A stretch of 64,000 nt of DNA from an uncultured Planococcus sp. (lineage in GTDB: Bacteria; Bacillota; Bacilli; Bacillales_A; Planococcaceae), in NCBI GenBank assembly GCA_947493585.1, contig CANLRI010000001.1, positions 682,001 through 746,000 on the forward strand, read 5' to 3'. Under the pieces are notes generated by a model. That model searched no databases. It was not told the origin of the DNA and saw nothing but the letters and a program-made list of their open reading frames with translations. This document shows, piece after piece, positions 36,061 through 47,901 of the stretch. The position numbers and the translations under genes were made by a program. Every line of letters begins with the position of its first letter. Within the stretch, counting starts at the first letter, position 1.

Positions 36061-36105
36061 AGAAAAGCAAAATCAGCCGTTGGGGCTGAAAAAATTTTAG
36101 CTATT

Positions 36106-36121
36106 ATGAAAACGTTTCCAA
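36106..36121 (+). promoter_or_regulatory. Catabolite-response element (cre) before the thiolase gene
   Basis: ATGAAAACGTTTCCAA fits 15 of the 16 positions of the B. subtilis cre consensus (WTGNNARCGNWWWCAW) and lies 20 bases before the start codon. CcpA bound here would block transcription of the acyl-CoA genes in the presence of glucose, as for the mmg operon. Confidence 0.7.
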
Positions 36122-36141
36122 AATATGAGGAGGAATTGTAA

Positions 36142-37335
36142 ATGGCAAAAACGGTCATCATTGATGGAGCACGCACAGCATTCGGGAAATTTGGCGGGGC
36201 ACTCAGTTCATTCACAGCAAGCGACCTAGGGGCAGCGGCGATCAAGGAAGCGCTGAAGCGTTCAGATGTAAAGCCTGAAGATGTTCAAGAAGTCATCATG
36301 GGCAATGTCCTGCAGGCAGGCCAAGGGCAAATCCCTTCCCGCCAAGCGGCTTATAAAGCGGGCATTCCTTACAACGTCAAATCCGAAACAATCAATAAAG
36401 TATGTGCATCCGGTTTACGTTCTGTCACGCTAGCAGACCAAATCATTCGCTTGGGAGACGAAGAGTTGATCGTTGCAGGCGGCATGGAATCGATGTCGAA
36501 TGCGCCTTATTATTTGCCGAAAGCACGCTTTGGCCTTCGCATGGGCGATTCTCAAGTCATTGATGGCATGGTCCACGACGGCTTGTCATGTTCCTTCCAT
36601 CCAGACAAAGTGCATATGGGCACATACGGCAACTCAACGGCAGAAACTTTCGAGCTGACACGTGAAAGACAAGACGAATGGTCAGCCCGTTCCCATGAAC
36701 GCGCAATTAAAGCACGCGATCATTTTTCACAAGAAATTACGGCAATGGAAGTGCCTCAACGTAAAGGCGATCCAATTACAGTCGACCAAGATGAAGCGCC
36801 GCGTGAAGGCACAACATCTGAAGTGTTGGCGAAACTGCGCCCGGCATTCGGAAAAGACGGCACGATTACGGCAGGGAATGCACCAGGAATCAATGATGGA
36901 GCGGCAGCACTTGTATTGATGAGTGAAGAACGCGCCCAAAAAGATGGGAAAGCCGTATTGGCTCACGTTCTAGGACACACAGAAGTCGCGGTCGAACCGC
37001 ACCGTTTCCCTGAAACGCCAGGGCTCGTCATCAACGAATTATTGAAGAAAACCGGCAAATCATTGGAAGAAATCGATCTTTTTGAAATCAATGAAGCATT
37101 TGCGGCGGTTGCGCTGGCAAGCTCGAAAATTGCTGGTCTCGACGAAGAGAAAGTCAATGTCAACGGAGGATCCGTTGCACTTGGCCATCCAATCGGGGCG
37201 AGCGGGGCGCGCATCATCTTGACGCTCGCTTATGAATTGAAACGCCGCGGAGGCGGCATCGGAATTGCCGCTATCTGTTCAGGCGGCGGGCAAGGCGATG
37301 CAGTGATGATCGAAGTACCAAAGGAGGAAAACTAA
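36142..37335 (+). CDS. Acetyl-CoA C-acetyltransferase (thiolase)
   Basis: A 397-residue thiolase of the AtoB/MmgA/FadA group. The nucleophilic Cys is in [10 protein letters not shown] near residue 93, and the second active-site pair in [10 protein letters not shown] (near 346-355) and CSGGGQGDA (near 376-384). It cleaves 3-ketoacyl-CoA in degradation or condenses acetyl-CoA. First gene of a run reading through to IcmF, behind a cre element. Which chain lengths it uses cannot be read off. Confidence 0.93.
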   Translation: MAKTVIIDGARTAFGKFGGALSSFTASDLGAAAIKEALKRSDVKPEDVQEVIMGNVLQAGQGQIPSRQAAYKAGIPYNVKSETINKVCASGLRSVTLADQIIRLGDEELIVAGGMESMSNAPYYLPKARFGLRMGDSQVIDGMVHDGLSCSFHPDKVHMGTYGNSTAETFELTRERQDEWSARSHERAIKARDHFSQEITAMEVPQRKGDPITVDQDEAPREGTTSEVLAKLRPAFGKDGTITAGNAPGINDGAAALVLMSEERAQKDGKAVLAHVLGHTEVAVEPHRFPETPGLVINELLKKTGKSLEEIDLFEINEAFAAVALASSKIAGLDEEKVNVNGGSVALGHPIGASGARIILTLAYELKRRGGGIGIAAICSGGGQGDAVMIEVPKEEN

Positions 37336-37337
37336 AC

Positions 37338-38189
37338 ATGTCTATCCAAAACGTCATGGTCATCGGAGCCGGCCAAATGGGCTCCGGTATCGCACAAGTA
37401 TGTGCACAAGCTGGATTTAACGTAAAACTGAACGATATGAAACAAGAAGCATACGAACGCGGCATCGCGAGCATCTCGAAAAACTTGTCGCGCAATGTCG
37501 AAAAAGGCCGCATGATAGAAGATGAGAAGTCGCAAGTACTCGGCCGCATCCAATCTTCATTGGATTTAAAAGATGCACACGATGTCGACATCGTCATTGA
37601 AGCCGCTGTCGAGAACATGGAAATCAAATCGACGATCTTCAAGACTTTGGACGAAGTGGCACCGAAGCATGCCATTCTTGCATCGAATACATCTTCACTG
37701 CCGATCACTGAAATCGCAGCAGCAACGAAGCGCCCGGAACAAGTCATCGGCATGCACTTCATGAACCCGGTACCGGTGATGAAATTGGTCGAGATCATTC
37801 GCGGCCTTGCAACAACGGACGAAGTATATCAGGCAGTTGAAGACATGACAGTGAAATTATCGAAAACGCCAGTTGAAGTAAATGACTTCCCTGGATTCGT
37901 TTCGAACCGCATTTTGATGCCGATGATCAATGAAGCGATCTTCACGCTGCAAGAAGGCGTCGCGACAAAAGAAGCAATCGACGAAGTGATGAAGCTCGGC
38001 ATGAACCATCCGATGGGGCCTCTTCAATTGGCTGATTTCATCGGACTGGATACTTGCCTTTACATTATGGAAGTGCTGCACGACGGTTTCGGCGACAGCA
38101 AATACCGTCCAAGCCCGCTCCTGCGCCAATACGTGAAAGCCGGCTGGCTCGGCAAAAAGACCGGACGCGGTTTCTACGAATACAACTAA
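37338..38189 (+). CDS. 3-hydroxybutyryl-CoA dehydrogenase (MmgB/Hbd-like)
   Basis: A 283-residue short-chain hydroxyacyl-CoA dehydrogenase. The NAD-binding site is [19 protein letters not shown] (residues 8-26), and the catalytic His lies in [16 protein letters not shown] near 137-152 with its Glu partner. It oxidises L-3-hydroxybutyryl-CoA. It follows the thiolase after 2 bases. Confidence 0.94.
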   Translation: MSIQNVMVIGAGQMGSGIAQVCAQAGFNVKLNDMKQEAYERGIASISKNLSRNVEKGRMIEDEKSQVLGRIQSSLDLKDAHDVDIVIEAAVENMEIKSTIFKTLDEVAPKHAILASNTSSLPITEIAAATKRPEQVIGMHFMNPVPVMKLVEIIRGLATTDEVYQAVEDMTVKLSKTPVEVNDFPGFVSNRILMPMINEAIFTLQEGVATKEAIDEVMKLGMNHPMGPLQLADFIGLDTCLYIMEVLHDGFGDSKYRPSPLLRQYVKAGWLGKKTGRGFYEYN

Positions 38190-38207
38190 GATTTAGGGGG
38201 AGCCTTA

Positions 38208-39344
38208 ATGGACCTGCATTTTACAGACGAACAATTGATGATGCGCAATATGGTGCGCGATTTTGCAAAAGAAGAAATCATGCCTTTTATCGATCGCATG
38301 GAAGAAGGCGAATTCCCGACGGAGATACTCAAGAAAATGGGCGGGCTCGGATTGATGGGCATCACCGCACCAGAAAAATACGGCGGCTCGGAAATGGATT
38401 TCACATCTTACATCACAGCCATTCATGAATTGTCTAAAGCGAGCGGCGTTATCGGCGTCATTTTGTCGGTTCATACATCGGTCGGCACCAACCCGATCAT
38501 CAATTTCGGGACGGAACAGCAGATTGCAAAGTACGTTCCGAAACTGGCGACGGGCGAATATTTGGGCGCATTCTGTTTGACAGAGCCGTCGGCCGGATCC
38601 GATGCAGCGGCGCTGAAAACGCGTGCTGTTAAAAAAGATGGGAAATATATCCTGAACGGATCGAAAGTCTATATCACCAACGGCGGCGAAGCCGATACGT
38701 ACATCGTGTTCGCATCGACGAATCCGGAAGCAGGCCCTCGTGGAGTTTCTGCCTTTATCGTGGAAAAAGATTTTCCAGGGTTTGTCGTCGGGAAAGACGA
38801 AAGAAAAATGGGGCTTCACGGTTCGCGGACCGTGCAGTTGACGTTTGAGAATATGGAAGTACCAGCTGAAAACCTGCTTGGGGAAGAAGGCAAAGGCTTT
38901 TCGATCGCGATGGCGAACTTGAACGCCGGGCGCATCGGGATCGCCGCACAAGCTTTGGGCATCGCAGAGTCTGCTTATGAATACGCAGTAGCATACGCCA
39001 AAGAGCGTGAGCAATTCGGAAAACCAATCGCCCAGCAGCAAGGCATCGGGTTCAAACTTGCCGATATGGCGACGCAAGTCGAAGCGGCTAAACTGCTCGT
39101 CTACAACGCAGCCGATATGTACGCAAAAGGAATCGAATGCAATAAGGAATCGTCAATGGCGAAGCTGTTCGCTTCAAAAGCGGCGATGGACATCACGACG
39201 GAAGCCATCCAAGTTTACGGCGGCTACGGCTACACGAAAGACTATCCGGTCGAGCGCTTATTCCGCGACGCCAAAGTCACAGAAATCTACGAAGGCACGA
39301 GCGAAATCCAACGCATCGTTATCAGCAAACAACTACTAAAATAA
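38208..39344 (+). CDS. Acyl-CoA dehydrogenase, first of a pair
   Basis: A 378-residue FAD acyl-CoA dehydrogenase of the MmgC/short-chain type. The FAD signature [18 protein letters not shown] is near 125-142 and the catalytic Glu lies in the [13 protein letters not shown] segment near 363-375; [20 protein letters not shown] precedes it. It is about 60% like the next gene by eye, so the two arose from a common ancestor. Likely substrates are short or branched acyl-CoAs. Confidence 0.93.
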   Translation: MDLHFTDEQLMMRNMVRDFAKEEIMPFIDRMEEGEFPTEILKKMGGLGLMGITAPEKYGGSEMDFTSYITAIHELSKASGVIGVILSVHTSVGTNPIINFGTEQQIAKYVPKLATGEYLGAFCLTEPSAGSDAAALKTRAVKKDGKYILNGSKVYITNGGEADTYIVFASTNPEAGPRGVSAFIVEKDFPGFVVGKDERKMGLHGSRTVQLTFENMEVPAENLLGEEGKGFSIAMANLNAGRIGIAAQALGIAESAYEYAVAYAKEREQFGKPIAQQQGIGFKLADMATQVEAAKLLVYNAADMYAKGIECNKESSMAKLFASKAAMDITTEAIQVYGGYGYTKDYPVERLFRDAKVTEIYEGTSEIQRIVISKQLLK

Positions 39345-39361
39345 TTGGGGGAAATAACACA

Positions 39362-40501
39362 ATGAACTTTCAACTATCTGAAGAACATAAAATGATCCGT
39401 AAAATGGTCCGCGACTTCGCGAAAAATGAAGTGGCGCCGACAGCAGAACAGCGCGACGAAGAAGAAAGCTTCGATATGAAAATCTTCCATCAAATGGCGG
39501 AACTCGGACTGACAGGCATTCCGTGGCCGGAAGAGTACGGCGGTATCGGTTCAGATTACTTGGCATACTGCATCGCGGTTGAAGAGTTGTCCCGTGTGGA
39601 CGGTTCTGTCGGCGTTATCTTGTCTGCCCACACATCACTTGCCGGATGGCCGGTCTATACATTCGGAACGGAAGAGCAAAAGCAGAAATACTTGCGCCCG
39701 ATGGCTGAAGGCACAAAAGTCGGCGCTTACGGACTAACAGAACCATCTGCAGGATCAGATGCAGGAAGCATGAAAACCAGCGCGAAAGAAGACGGCGACC
39801 ATTATATCTTGAACGGCTCTAAAATCTTCATTACAAACGGTGGCATCGCTGATATCTACGTCGTTTTCGCCGTGACTGACCCAGACTCGAAACATAAAGG
39901 TACAACAGCCTTCATCGTCGAGAAAGATTTCGAAGGCTTCTCTGTCGGCAAGAAAGAGAAAAAACTCGGCATCCGTTCAAGCCCGACGACTGAAATCATC
40001 TTTGACAACTGCCGCGTGCCGAAAGAAAACGTGCTTGGCGAACTGGGCCAAGGCTTCAAAATTGCCATGCAGACGCTTGACGGCGGCCGCAACGGCATCG
40101 CAGCCCAAGCTGTCGGAATCGCACAAGGCGCGATGGACGCAGCAGTCGATTACGCAAAAGAGCGCGAGCAATTCGGCAAGCCGATTGCAGCGAACCAAGG
40201 CATTTCCTTCAAGCTTGCGGATATGGCGACAGGCATCGAAGCATCTCGCCTATTGACGTACCAGGCAGCTTGGCTCGAGTCGAACAAACTGTCCTACAGC
40301 AAGGAATCCGCCATGGCAAAATTGATGGCTGGCGACACAGCGATGAAAGTAACGACAGAAGCGGTTCAAGTCTTCGGTGGCTACGGCTACACGAAAGATT
40401 ATCCGGTTGAGCGTTTCATGCGCGATGCGAAAATCACTCAAATCTACGAAGGCACACAGGAAGTCCAGCGTTTGGTCATTTCCCGTATGGTCACGAAATA
40501 A
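39362..40501 (+). CDS. acdA: Acyl-CoA dehydrogenase, second of a pair (AcdA-like)
   Basis: A 379-residue FAD acyl-CoA dehydrogenase. [18 protein letters not shown] marks the FAD site and [13 protein letters not shown] carries the catalytic Glu. It is closest in appearance to B. subtilis AcdA, which sits beside fadF and rpoE there. Different substrate-binding residues from the first copy suggest divided substrate ranges (for example straight- and branched-chain acyl-CoA). It directly precedes the TetR gene. Confidence 0.92.
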   Translation: MNFQLSEEHKMIRKMVRDFAKNEVAPTAEQRDEEESFDMKIFHQMAELGLTGIPWPEEYGGIGSDYLAYCIAVEELSRVDGSVGVILSAHTSLAGWPVYTFGTEEQKQKYLRPMAEGTKVGAYGLTEPSAGSDAGSMKTSAKEDGDHYILNGSKIFITNGGIADIYVVFAVTDPDSKHKGTTAFIVEKDFEGFSVGKKEKKLGIRSSPTTEIIFDNCRVPKENVLGELGQGFKIAMQTLDGGRNGIAAQAVGIAQGAMDAAVDYAKEREQFGKPIAANQGISFKLADMATGIEASRLLTYQAAWLESNKLSYSKESAMAKLMAGDTAMKVTTEAVQVFGGYGYTKDYPVERFMRDAKITQIYEGTQEVQRLVISRMVTK

Positions 40502-40516
40502 ACGGAGGGTCGGCCT

Positions 40517-41158
40517 ATGACGAAAAAGCGTGAAATTCAGTCCTCCGTGAAAGACGAAAGCCTGATTGAAAAGCGCCGTGAACAGATGATCCGCGGCGCT
40601 GTCACGCTTTTTAAGGAAAAGGGTTTTCACCGGACGACGACGAGGGAAATTGCAAAAGCAGCCGGTTTCAGCATCGGCACATTATATGAATACATCCGCA
40701 CAAAAGAAGATGTGCTCTATCTTGTGTGCGACTCGATTTACGACGAAGTCAACGCACGGCTCGACCGGCTGGATTTGGAGGAAGGCTCGCTCGAGACGCT
40801 GGTCAAAGCACTCGAACAATACTATACATTGATCGACGATATGCAAGATGAATTCGTCGTCATGTATCAGGAATCCAAATCCTTGCCGAAAGACGCGCTG
40901 CGTTACGTACTGAACAAGGAAATCGAAATGACGGCTTTGTTCGAACGGTTGCTTTCAAAATGCGCCGCGTCAGGGGAATTGTCCCTGTCGCAAAAAGAAA
41001 TTGTCTTGGCTTCCCACCATTTGTTCGTACAAGGGCAGATGTGGGCGTTCAGGCGCTGGGCGCTGGATGACTACACCATTGGGGAATTTATCGAAATGCA
41101 AACAAAATTTCTGCTGCAGGGGATGGCAGGGGAAAAAATCACCATACAGGGGGCTTGA
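40517..41158 (+). CDS. TetR/AcrR family regulator, FadR-like
   Basis: A 213-residue repressor. The helix-turn-helix is in residues 15-65 ([38 protein letters not shown]). The C-terminal ligand-binding domain is helical. FadR-type members bind long-chain acyl-CoA and release DNA. The gene stands between the acyl-CoA dehydrogenases and icmF, and the palindrome at 33444 is a credible target. ATG 40517 follows CGGAGGG. Its ligand is inferred. Confidence 0.88.
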   Translation: MTKKREIQSSVKDESLIEKRREQMIRGAVTLFKEKGFHRTTTREIAKAAGFSIGTLYEYIRTKEDVLYLVCDSIYDEVNARLDRLDLEEGSLETLVKALEQYYTLIDDMQDEFVVMYQESKSLPKDALRYVLNKEIEMTALFERLLSKCAASGELSLSQKEIVLASHHLFVQGQMWAFRRWALDDYTIGEFIEMQTKFLLQGMAGEKITIQGA

Positions 41159-41163
41159 CCATA

Positions 41164-44100
41164 ATGGCTACTATACAAGAAAACACCACTTATCAGCCAA
41201 AGCACCATATCCGGTTCGTCACGGCATCGAGCCTTTTCGATGGCCACGACGCATCGATCAATATCATGCGCCGGATCTTGCAGGCAAATGGCGTCGAAGT
41301 AATCCACCTCGGGCATAACCGTTCCGTGGAGGAAGTCGTCAATGCAGCAATCCAGGAAGACGTCCAAGGAATTGCTATCTCTTCTTACCAAGGCGGCCAC
41401 GTGGAATATTTCAAATACATGCATGACTTGCTTCAAGAACGCGGAGCAGGGCATATCCACATTTACGGCGGCGGAGGCGGTGTCATCTTGCCGCGTGAAA
41501 TCCGTGAGCTTGAAGACTACGGCATTGCGGGCATTTTCTCACCTGAAGATGGCCGCAAAAAGGGCTTGCAGGGCATGATCGCGGAAATCGTCGAGGAATG
41601 CGATTTTTCCACAGCGAAAGAAGACGTTTCCTTAGACGGTTTGACTGCTGAAAACCCGGTAGCGCTTGCCAACGTCATCACGACGGCGGAAGAAGCGCAC
41701 ACGCGAAATCTCGATACGGGCGATTTGATGAAAGCGGTCCGTGAAAAATCGGAAAATACGCCGGTTCTCGGGATTACCGGAACAGGGGGAGCCGGGAAAA
41801 GCTCGTTGACGGATGAATTGATCCGCCGCTTTTTGACTGAGCTTCCGGACAAAAAAATCGCCATCCTGTCAATCGACCCGACGAAACAAAAAACGGGCGG
41901 TGCGCTGCTTGGCGACCGTATCCGCATGAATGCCATCTTCAATAAACGCGTATTCATGAGAAGCCTCGCCACTCGTGGATCTAGAACGGAATTGTCCGCG
42001 GCGATCGGCGATGTGCTCGATGTAGTGAAAGCGGCAGGGTTCGATTTGATTGTCGTGGAAACAAGCGGTATCGGACAAGGCGATGCTGAAATCGCTGGCA
42101 TTTCCGATGTCTCGATGTATGTTATGACGAGTGAATTCGGTGCGCCGACACAGCTTGAAAAAATCGACATGATCGATTACGCCGATTTGATTGTCATTAA
42201 TAAATTCGAACGAAAAGGCTCAGAAGACGCATTGCGTCAAGTCCAAAAACAGTATCAGCGCAGCCACCTGCTTTGGGAAAACGACCTTGACGACATGCCG
42301 GTCTACGGCACGATCGCAAGCCAGTTCAACGATAAAGGCACTAATGCCTTGTTCGCTGCACTTGTCGCGACAGTCAACCAGAAATGCGGCATGGACTGGG
42401 AAACGAGCTATGAAGCGTTTGCGAAAACGCAAAAAGAAAACCTCATCATTCCGAACGACCGCCGCTATTATTTGCGTGAAATTACGGATGCCGTTCGTGG
42501 TTACCATGCGAAAAGCGCAGAGCAAGCCGGATTTGCGCGTCGTTTGTTCCAGCTCGAAGGCGCCATCGAAGAAGTCCAAAAAAATGCGCCGGATGATGCA
42601 CTCGTCCAGTCCTTGGAATCACTCGCACAAGGCGTGCGTGATGAATTGACAGCTGAATCAAAACGCATCCTTGATAACTGGAATTCCCTTCAGGAAGATT
42701 ACGCAGGTGATGAATTGGTCACGAAAGTCCGCGACAAGGAATTGCGTACATTGCTGCGTACAGAAAGCTTGTCCGGCATCAAAGTGCCGAGAGTCGCATT
42801 GCCGAAATTCAAGGATTATGGCGAAATCTTGCGCTGGGTCTATGCCGAAAACGTGCCGGGTTCATTTCCATATACGGCAGGGGTGTTCCCATTCAAACGC
42901 GCGGGTGAAGATCCAAAACGCCAGTTTGCGGGAGAAGGCACGCCGGAACGCACAAACAGAAGATTCCATTATCTGTCAAAAGGTGATGACGCGAAACGCT
43001 TGTCCACTGCATTCGACTCGGTAACATTGTACGGGGAAGACCCGGATCACCGTCCGGACATCTACGGAAAAGTAGGTGAATCAGGTGTTTCCATCTGTAC
43101 GCTGGAAGATATGAAGAAACTGTATGACGGCTTTGACTTGTGTGCGCCGTCGACTTCCGTTTCGATGACGATCAATGGGCCAGCGCCGATCATCCTGGCG
43201 ATGTTCATGAACACGGCCATCGATCAGCAAGTGAAAAAGCGTGAAGAAGAGCTCGGCCGCACATTGACGGTCGAAGAATTCACCGAAGTGCGTGAAGGTA
43301 CGCTGCAAGTGGTACGCGGAACGGTTCAAGCGGATATTTTGAAAGAAGACCAAGGGCAGAACACATGCATCTTCTCGACAGAATTTGCGCTGCGCATGAT
43401 GGGCGATATCCAGCAATACTTTATCGACCACAAAGTGCGCAATTACTATTCGGTGTCAATTTCCGGCTACCACATTGCGGAAGCGGGCGCGAATCCGATT
43501 TCGCAATTGGCGTTCACCTTGTCGAACGGCTTCACATACGTCGAGTATTATTTGAGCCGCGGCATGAACATCGATGATTTCGCGCCGAACTTGTCGTTCT
43601 TCTTCTCGAACGGTTTGGATCCGGAATACACGGTCATCGGTCGCGTTGCACGCCGCATTTGGGCAATCGTCATGCGCGATAAATACGGCGCGAACGAACG
43701 CAGCCAGAAACTGAAATACCACGTCCAGACATCTGGCCGCAGCTTGCACGCACAGGAAATCGATTTTAACGATATCCGTACGACTTTGCAGGCTTTGATG
43801 GCGCTTCAGGACAACTGCAACTCGCTTCACACAAACGCTTACGATGAAGCAATCACGACGCCGACGGAAGAATCCGTGCGCCGTGCGATGGCCATCCAGA
43901 TGATCATCACGAAAGAACACGGATTGTCGAAAAACGAAAATCCGTTGCAAGGCGCATTCGTGGTGGAAGAGTTGACGCAATTGGTCGAAGAAGCCGTCAT
44001 GACGGAATTCGACCGCATCAACGACCGCGGCGGTGTTCTTGGCGCGATGGAGACGCAATACCAGCGCGGCAAGATTCAGGAAGAATCGATGCATTATGAA

Positions 44101-44415
44101 ATGAAGAAGCATACTGGCGAATTGCCGATCATCGGGGTCAACACGTATTTGAACCCGAACCCGCAATCGGACGACGACATCAACGCGATGGAAATCGCCC
44201 GTGCGACGAAAGAAGAAAAAGAAACGCAAATCAACAATTTGCGCGCGTTCCAAGAGCGCAATCCTTCAGATGAAGCCTTGCAGCGCTTGAAACAAGTCGC
44301 AAAAGAAGGCGGCAATATTTTCGAGGAACTGATGGAGACTGTCAAAGTCGCAAGCCTTGGCCAGATCACTTCAGCTCTCTACGAAGTAGGCGGCCAGTAC
44401 CGCAGAAACATGTAA
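41164..44415 (+). CDS. icmF: Fused isobutyryl-CoA mutase IcmF
   Basis: A 1083-residue protein with three parts. Residues 15-150 form the B12-binding domain with DGHDAS (26-31), the coenzyme B12 His motif. Residues 195-450 form a MeaB-type G-protein with P-loop GTGGAGKSS near 206. From about 560 on lies the acyl-CoA mutase barrel ([22 protein letters not shown]-like [13 protein letters not shown]). It interconverts isobutyryl- and n-butyryl-CoA, and may also act on isovaleryl/pivalyl-CoA. ATG 41164 is preferred (GGGGG eight bases upstream). It would consume the coenzyme made by the operon at 23-33 kb. Confidence 0.95.
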   Translation: MATIQENTTYQPKHHIRFVTASSLFDGHDASINIMRRILQANGVEVIHLGHNRSVEEVVNAAIQEDVQGIAISSYQGGHVEYFKYMHDLLQERGAGHIHIYGGGGGVILPREIRELEDYGIAGIFSPEDGRKKGLQGMIAEIVEECDFSTAKEDVSLDGLTAENPVALANVITTAEEAHTRNLDTGDLMKAVREKSENTPVLGITGTGGAGKSSLTDELIRRFLTELPDKKIAILSIDPTKQKTGGALLGDRIRMNAIFNKRVFMRSLATRGSRTELSAAIGDVLDVVKAAGFDLIVVETSGIGQGDAEIAGISDVSMYVMTSEFGAPTQLEKIDMIDYADLIVINKFERKGSEDALRQVQKQYQRSHLLWENDLDDMPVYGTIASQFNDKGTNALFAALVATVNQKCGMDWETSYEAFAKTQKENLIIPNDRRYYLREITDAVRGYHAKSAEQAGFARRLFQLEGAIEEVQKNAPDDALVQSLESLAQGVRDELTAESKRILDNWNSLQEDYAGDELVTKVRDKELRTLLRTESLSGIKVPRVALPKFKDYGEILRWVYAENVPGSFPYTAGVFPFKRAGEDPKRQFAGEGTPERTNRRFHYLSKGDDAKRLSTAFDSVTLYGEDPDHRPDIYGKVGESGVSICTLEDMKKLYDGFDLCAPSTSVSMTINGPAPIILAMFMNTAIDQQVKKREEELGRTLTVEEFTEVREGTLQVVRGTVQADILKEDQGQNTCIFSTEFALRMMGDIQQYFIDHKVRNYYSVSISGYHIAEAGANPISQLAFTLSNGFTYVEYYLSRGMNIDDFAPNLSFFFSNGLDPEYTVIGRVARRIWAIVMRDKYGANERSQKLKYHVQTSGRSLHAQEIDFNDIRTTLQALMALQDNCNSLHTNAYDEAITTPTEESVRRAMAIQMIITKEHGLSKNENPLQGAFVVEELTQLVEEAVMTEFDRINDRGGVLGAMETQYQRGKIQEESMHYEMKKHTGELPIIGVNTYLNPNPQSDDDINAMEIARATKEEKETQINNLRAFQERNPSDEALQRLKQVAKEGGNIFEELMETVKVASLGQITSALYEVGGQYRRNM

Positions 44416-44421
44416 GATCCC

Positions 44422-44457
44422 ATCCCCTCGCCTTTAACCGGGCGAGGGGATTTTTTT
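44422..44457 (+). terminator. Terminator after icmF
   Basis: ATCCCCTCGCC / GGCGAGGGGAT followed by seven T's, 7 bases after the stop. Confidence 0.92.
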
Positions 44458-44536
44458 GTGCTTGAGCATGTGCTTTCATTCTTGCTTAGCTAGACTGGTG
44501 TGTGGAGAAGTGAGCGAGGCAAGTGAATGAGATGGG

Positions 44537-44671
44537 TGGTTCGTTGATTGTTTCATCACGAATGAGCCGCCTCCCGCTTAGGGCTGGCCTCCCGCAATGA
44601 GCCGAAAAGAACGTTCGTCTCATTGCTTCGGCTCGCCCGTGAGCGCGGTTCGGCTTTTAGAATTCATTGGA
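44537..44671 (-). repeat. Structured intergenic repeat, family 3, inverted copy
   Basis: On the minus strand it matches the three copies at 58951-59530, with CCAATGAATTCTAAAAGCCG at its start, GCAATGAG / CTCATTGC in the middle and AAGCGGGAGGCGGCT at the end. It occupies part of the 692-base gap between icmF and the next small gene. Confidence 0.75.
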
Positions 44672-44849
44672 TGTTGCATGCGAGGACACGTCTTTTTTTA
44701 TTGTATTAGTCCGCTGGTGAAGACGCCTAGTTAGAGTTGATAGCGGAAAAGATGGTTCATTAGCTATTCTTTATGCAATTACAAAGCTGTCCAAAACTGT
44801 TCATGCTAATTTCAATGACAGATAAATTTCATTTCCACTCTATACTTAG

Positions 44850-44972
44850 AGGTGGAGCGGAAATGGCTGACTCCTGGGGGACTGAGCGGGCTGGCGAGAC
44901 AAATGTGCCGTGCATTTTGGCACATTGGCTCAACACCCGCCCCCCGGAAAGCAGCCATTGGAGCGAAACCTC
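44850..44972. repeat. Structured intergenic repeat, family 1, copy C
   Basis: The core is the best preserved of the four copies: GACTCCTGGGGGA, GCGGGCTGGCGAGACAAA, a GTGCC...GGCAC inner stem and GGCTCAACACCCGCCCCCCGGAAAG. The outer arms AATGGCTG and CAGCCATT pair, with further AGG / CCT pairing beyond. Nothing else is seen in 44672-45100. Confidence 0.75.
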
Positions 44973-45107
44973 CCCCACATACATTTACTCTATAAACTTA
45001 GTTGTATTGACAACTCAAATCTCATCCGGCACTTCGGTCGATTTGGCGGTGCAAGTCCGTTATAATGGAAGAAGTTGAAACTCTAAAGAAAAGAGATGGA
45101 TGACAAC

Positions 45108-45269
45108 ATGCCCAAAGCTGCTCATTACTCGATCATCATTGCAGCGGTCGTGCTGCTTATTGTACTGTACAATAGAGCGCTCGGCTCGATACCGTTTTTA
45201 ATCCTGTCCGCCTACTTTTTCTATTTCGGGTGGGATCAGCTTATGCGCAGAAAAAAGAAATCCCGGTAG
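45108..45269 (+). CDS. Small membrane protein of 53 residues, unknown function
   Basis: A short ORF encoding two hydrophobic helices (about residues 7-21 and 27-42) and a basic tail MRRKKKSR. It begins at ATG 45108, with an AAGAGATGG purine tract 9 bases upstream, and ends 61 bases before rpoE. A TATAAT lies at 45061-45066. The length, charge asymmetry and promoter make it credible as a gene. I do not recognise the family. Confidence 0.55.
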   Translation: MPKAAHYSIIIAAVVLLIVLYNRALGSIPFLILSAYFFYFGWDQLMRRKKKSR

Positions 45270-45330
45270 CGGACAGCAAGGACTTTGTATATAATGGATA
45301 GAGTTACGATACAAGAAGGGACGTGCACGA

Positions 45331-45933
45331 ATGAACATCCGTGAATTAACGAAAGAAGAATTGCTAGAAGAGTCGTTCGTCGACTTAACATATGCCATTT
45401 TGGAAGAAACCAAAGAAACGAAAACTTTTTCAGAGCTAGTCGCTGAATTGCAGCAATTGATCGGCCTTTCTGAAGAAGAGATGAAAGCGCATCTTGCACA
45501 GTATTACACTGACATGAACATTGATGGCCGCTTCCTGATCCTTGGCGAAAATCGCTGGGGCCTTCGTGAATGGTATCCGGTCGAGCAGATCGAAGAAGAA
45601 TCTGCACCGACAGTTAAAGCCCGCAAGAAGAAGAAATCGAAATCGACGGACGATGACTTCGATGATATGGATCTCGAGTTGGAAGACGAGCTGGACTTCG
45701 AAGATTTCGGCGAAGACGATGGCGATGTTTCTTCAGATGACGACGATGACGATGATGATGACGAAGTGGCTGTCAAAGCACCGGTCGTTGATCTTGATTT
45801 CGATTCGACAGATGATGACGACGATGTCGACGAAGTGGAAGATGTCGGCGTGCTCGTAGAAGACCTTGATGGCAACATCATCGACGAAGAAGAAGATGAC
45901 GAAGAGGAAGAAGAAGAGGATGGGCTGAAGTAG
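45331..45933 (+). CDS. rpoE: DNA-directed RNA polymerase delta subunit
   Basis: A 200-residue accessory subunit of Firmicute RNA polymerase that favours recycling and responsiveness to the initiating NTP. Residues 1-90 form the HARE-HTH fold (IRELTKEELLEESFVDLTYAI ... GENRWGLREWYP). A Lys-rich patch ARKKKKSKS (near 95-103) precedes a disordered tail of almost pure Asp/Glu to the end. The tail is longer than in B. subtilis (about 173 residues total there). It is followed by the pyrG promoter. Confidence 0.96.
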   Translation: MNIRELTKEELLEESFVDLTYAILEETKETKTFSELVAELQQLIGLSEEEMKAHLAQYYTDMNIDGRFLILGENRWGLREWYPVEQIEEESAPTVKARKKKKSKSTDDDFDDMDLELEDELDFEDFGEDDGDVSSDDDDDDDDDEVAVKAPVVDLDFDSTDDDDDVDEVEDVGVLVEDLDGNIIDEEEDDEEEEEEDGLK

Positions 45934-45951
45934 TCTGAACTTTTTTTCACC

Positions 45952-45980
45952 TTGACGGAAACGGCTGTACAGGATAAGAT
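45952..45980 (+). promoter_or_regulatory. pyrG promoter
   Basis: TTGACG at 45952-45957, 17 bases, TAAGAT at 45975-45980. The predicted start is 45987 in the sequence GGGCTCC, the same 5' end as the reiteratively initiated B. subtilis pyrG transcript. Confidence 0.82.
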
Positions 45981-45986
45981 TTTATT

Positions 45987-46067
45987 GGGCTCCTTAAAAT
46001 AGGAGAGATGATTCGTATAGCTAACGCGCTCCCCCTGCACGCTTTGCAGGAGGGGCGCTTTTTATTT
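45987..46067 (+). promoter_or_regulatory. CTP-sensing attenuator leader of pyrG
   Basis: The transcript starts GGGCUCC. A terminator hairpin at 46026-46058 has the 5' arm GCGCTCCCCCTGCA, whose CUCCCCCU tract can pair with extra G's added when CTP is low, and a T run follows at 46059-46070. In B. subtilis pyrG this mechanism (pausing at C4 and slippage of G's) allows readthrough. All sequence elements are present here. The length of the run and mechanism are inferred. Confidence 0.78.
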
Positions 46068-46125
46068 TTTTAGTGCTGCTATCTGGCAGCAAATCAACGT
46101 GCCATCCACTTTTTTGGGTGGCTGA

Positions 46126-47808
<1,683 letters not shown>

Positions 47809-47860
47809 TCAATTTGTGGTAAGCCGCTTCATTTCCTGGAAGGCAGGCATCGATCAGGTG

Positions 47861-47893
47861 AAAAAGCCTTCCCATTCCAGGGAAGGCTTTTTT
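47861..47893. terminator. Bidirectional terminator between pyrG and ywjG
   Basis: AAAAAGCCTTCCC / GGGAAGGCTTTTT perfect stem between convergent genes. Confidence 0.9.
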
Positions 47894-47901
47894 GCGGCTC
47901 G

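Noticed and set aside
35804-36070. An 88-residue minus-strand frame with two repeated halves
   Set aside because: Its duplicated sequence reflects the two tandem family 2 repeat units and not a protein.
44773-45078. A 101-residue plus-strand frame upstream of the small membrane protein
   Set aside because: It runs through a family 1 repeat and has no start signal; the codons have no gene-like pattern.
45504-46040. A 178-residue Ser-rich open frame on the minus strand
   Set aside because: It is the complement of the Asp/Glu codons in the RpoE tail, has no ribosome-binding site and extends through the pyrG promoter.
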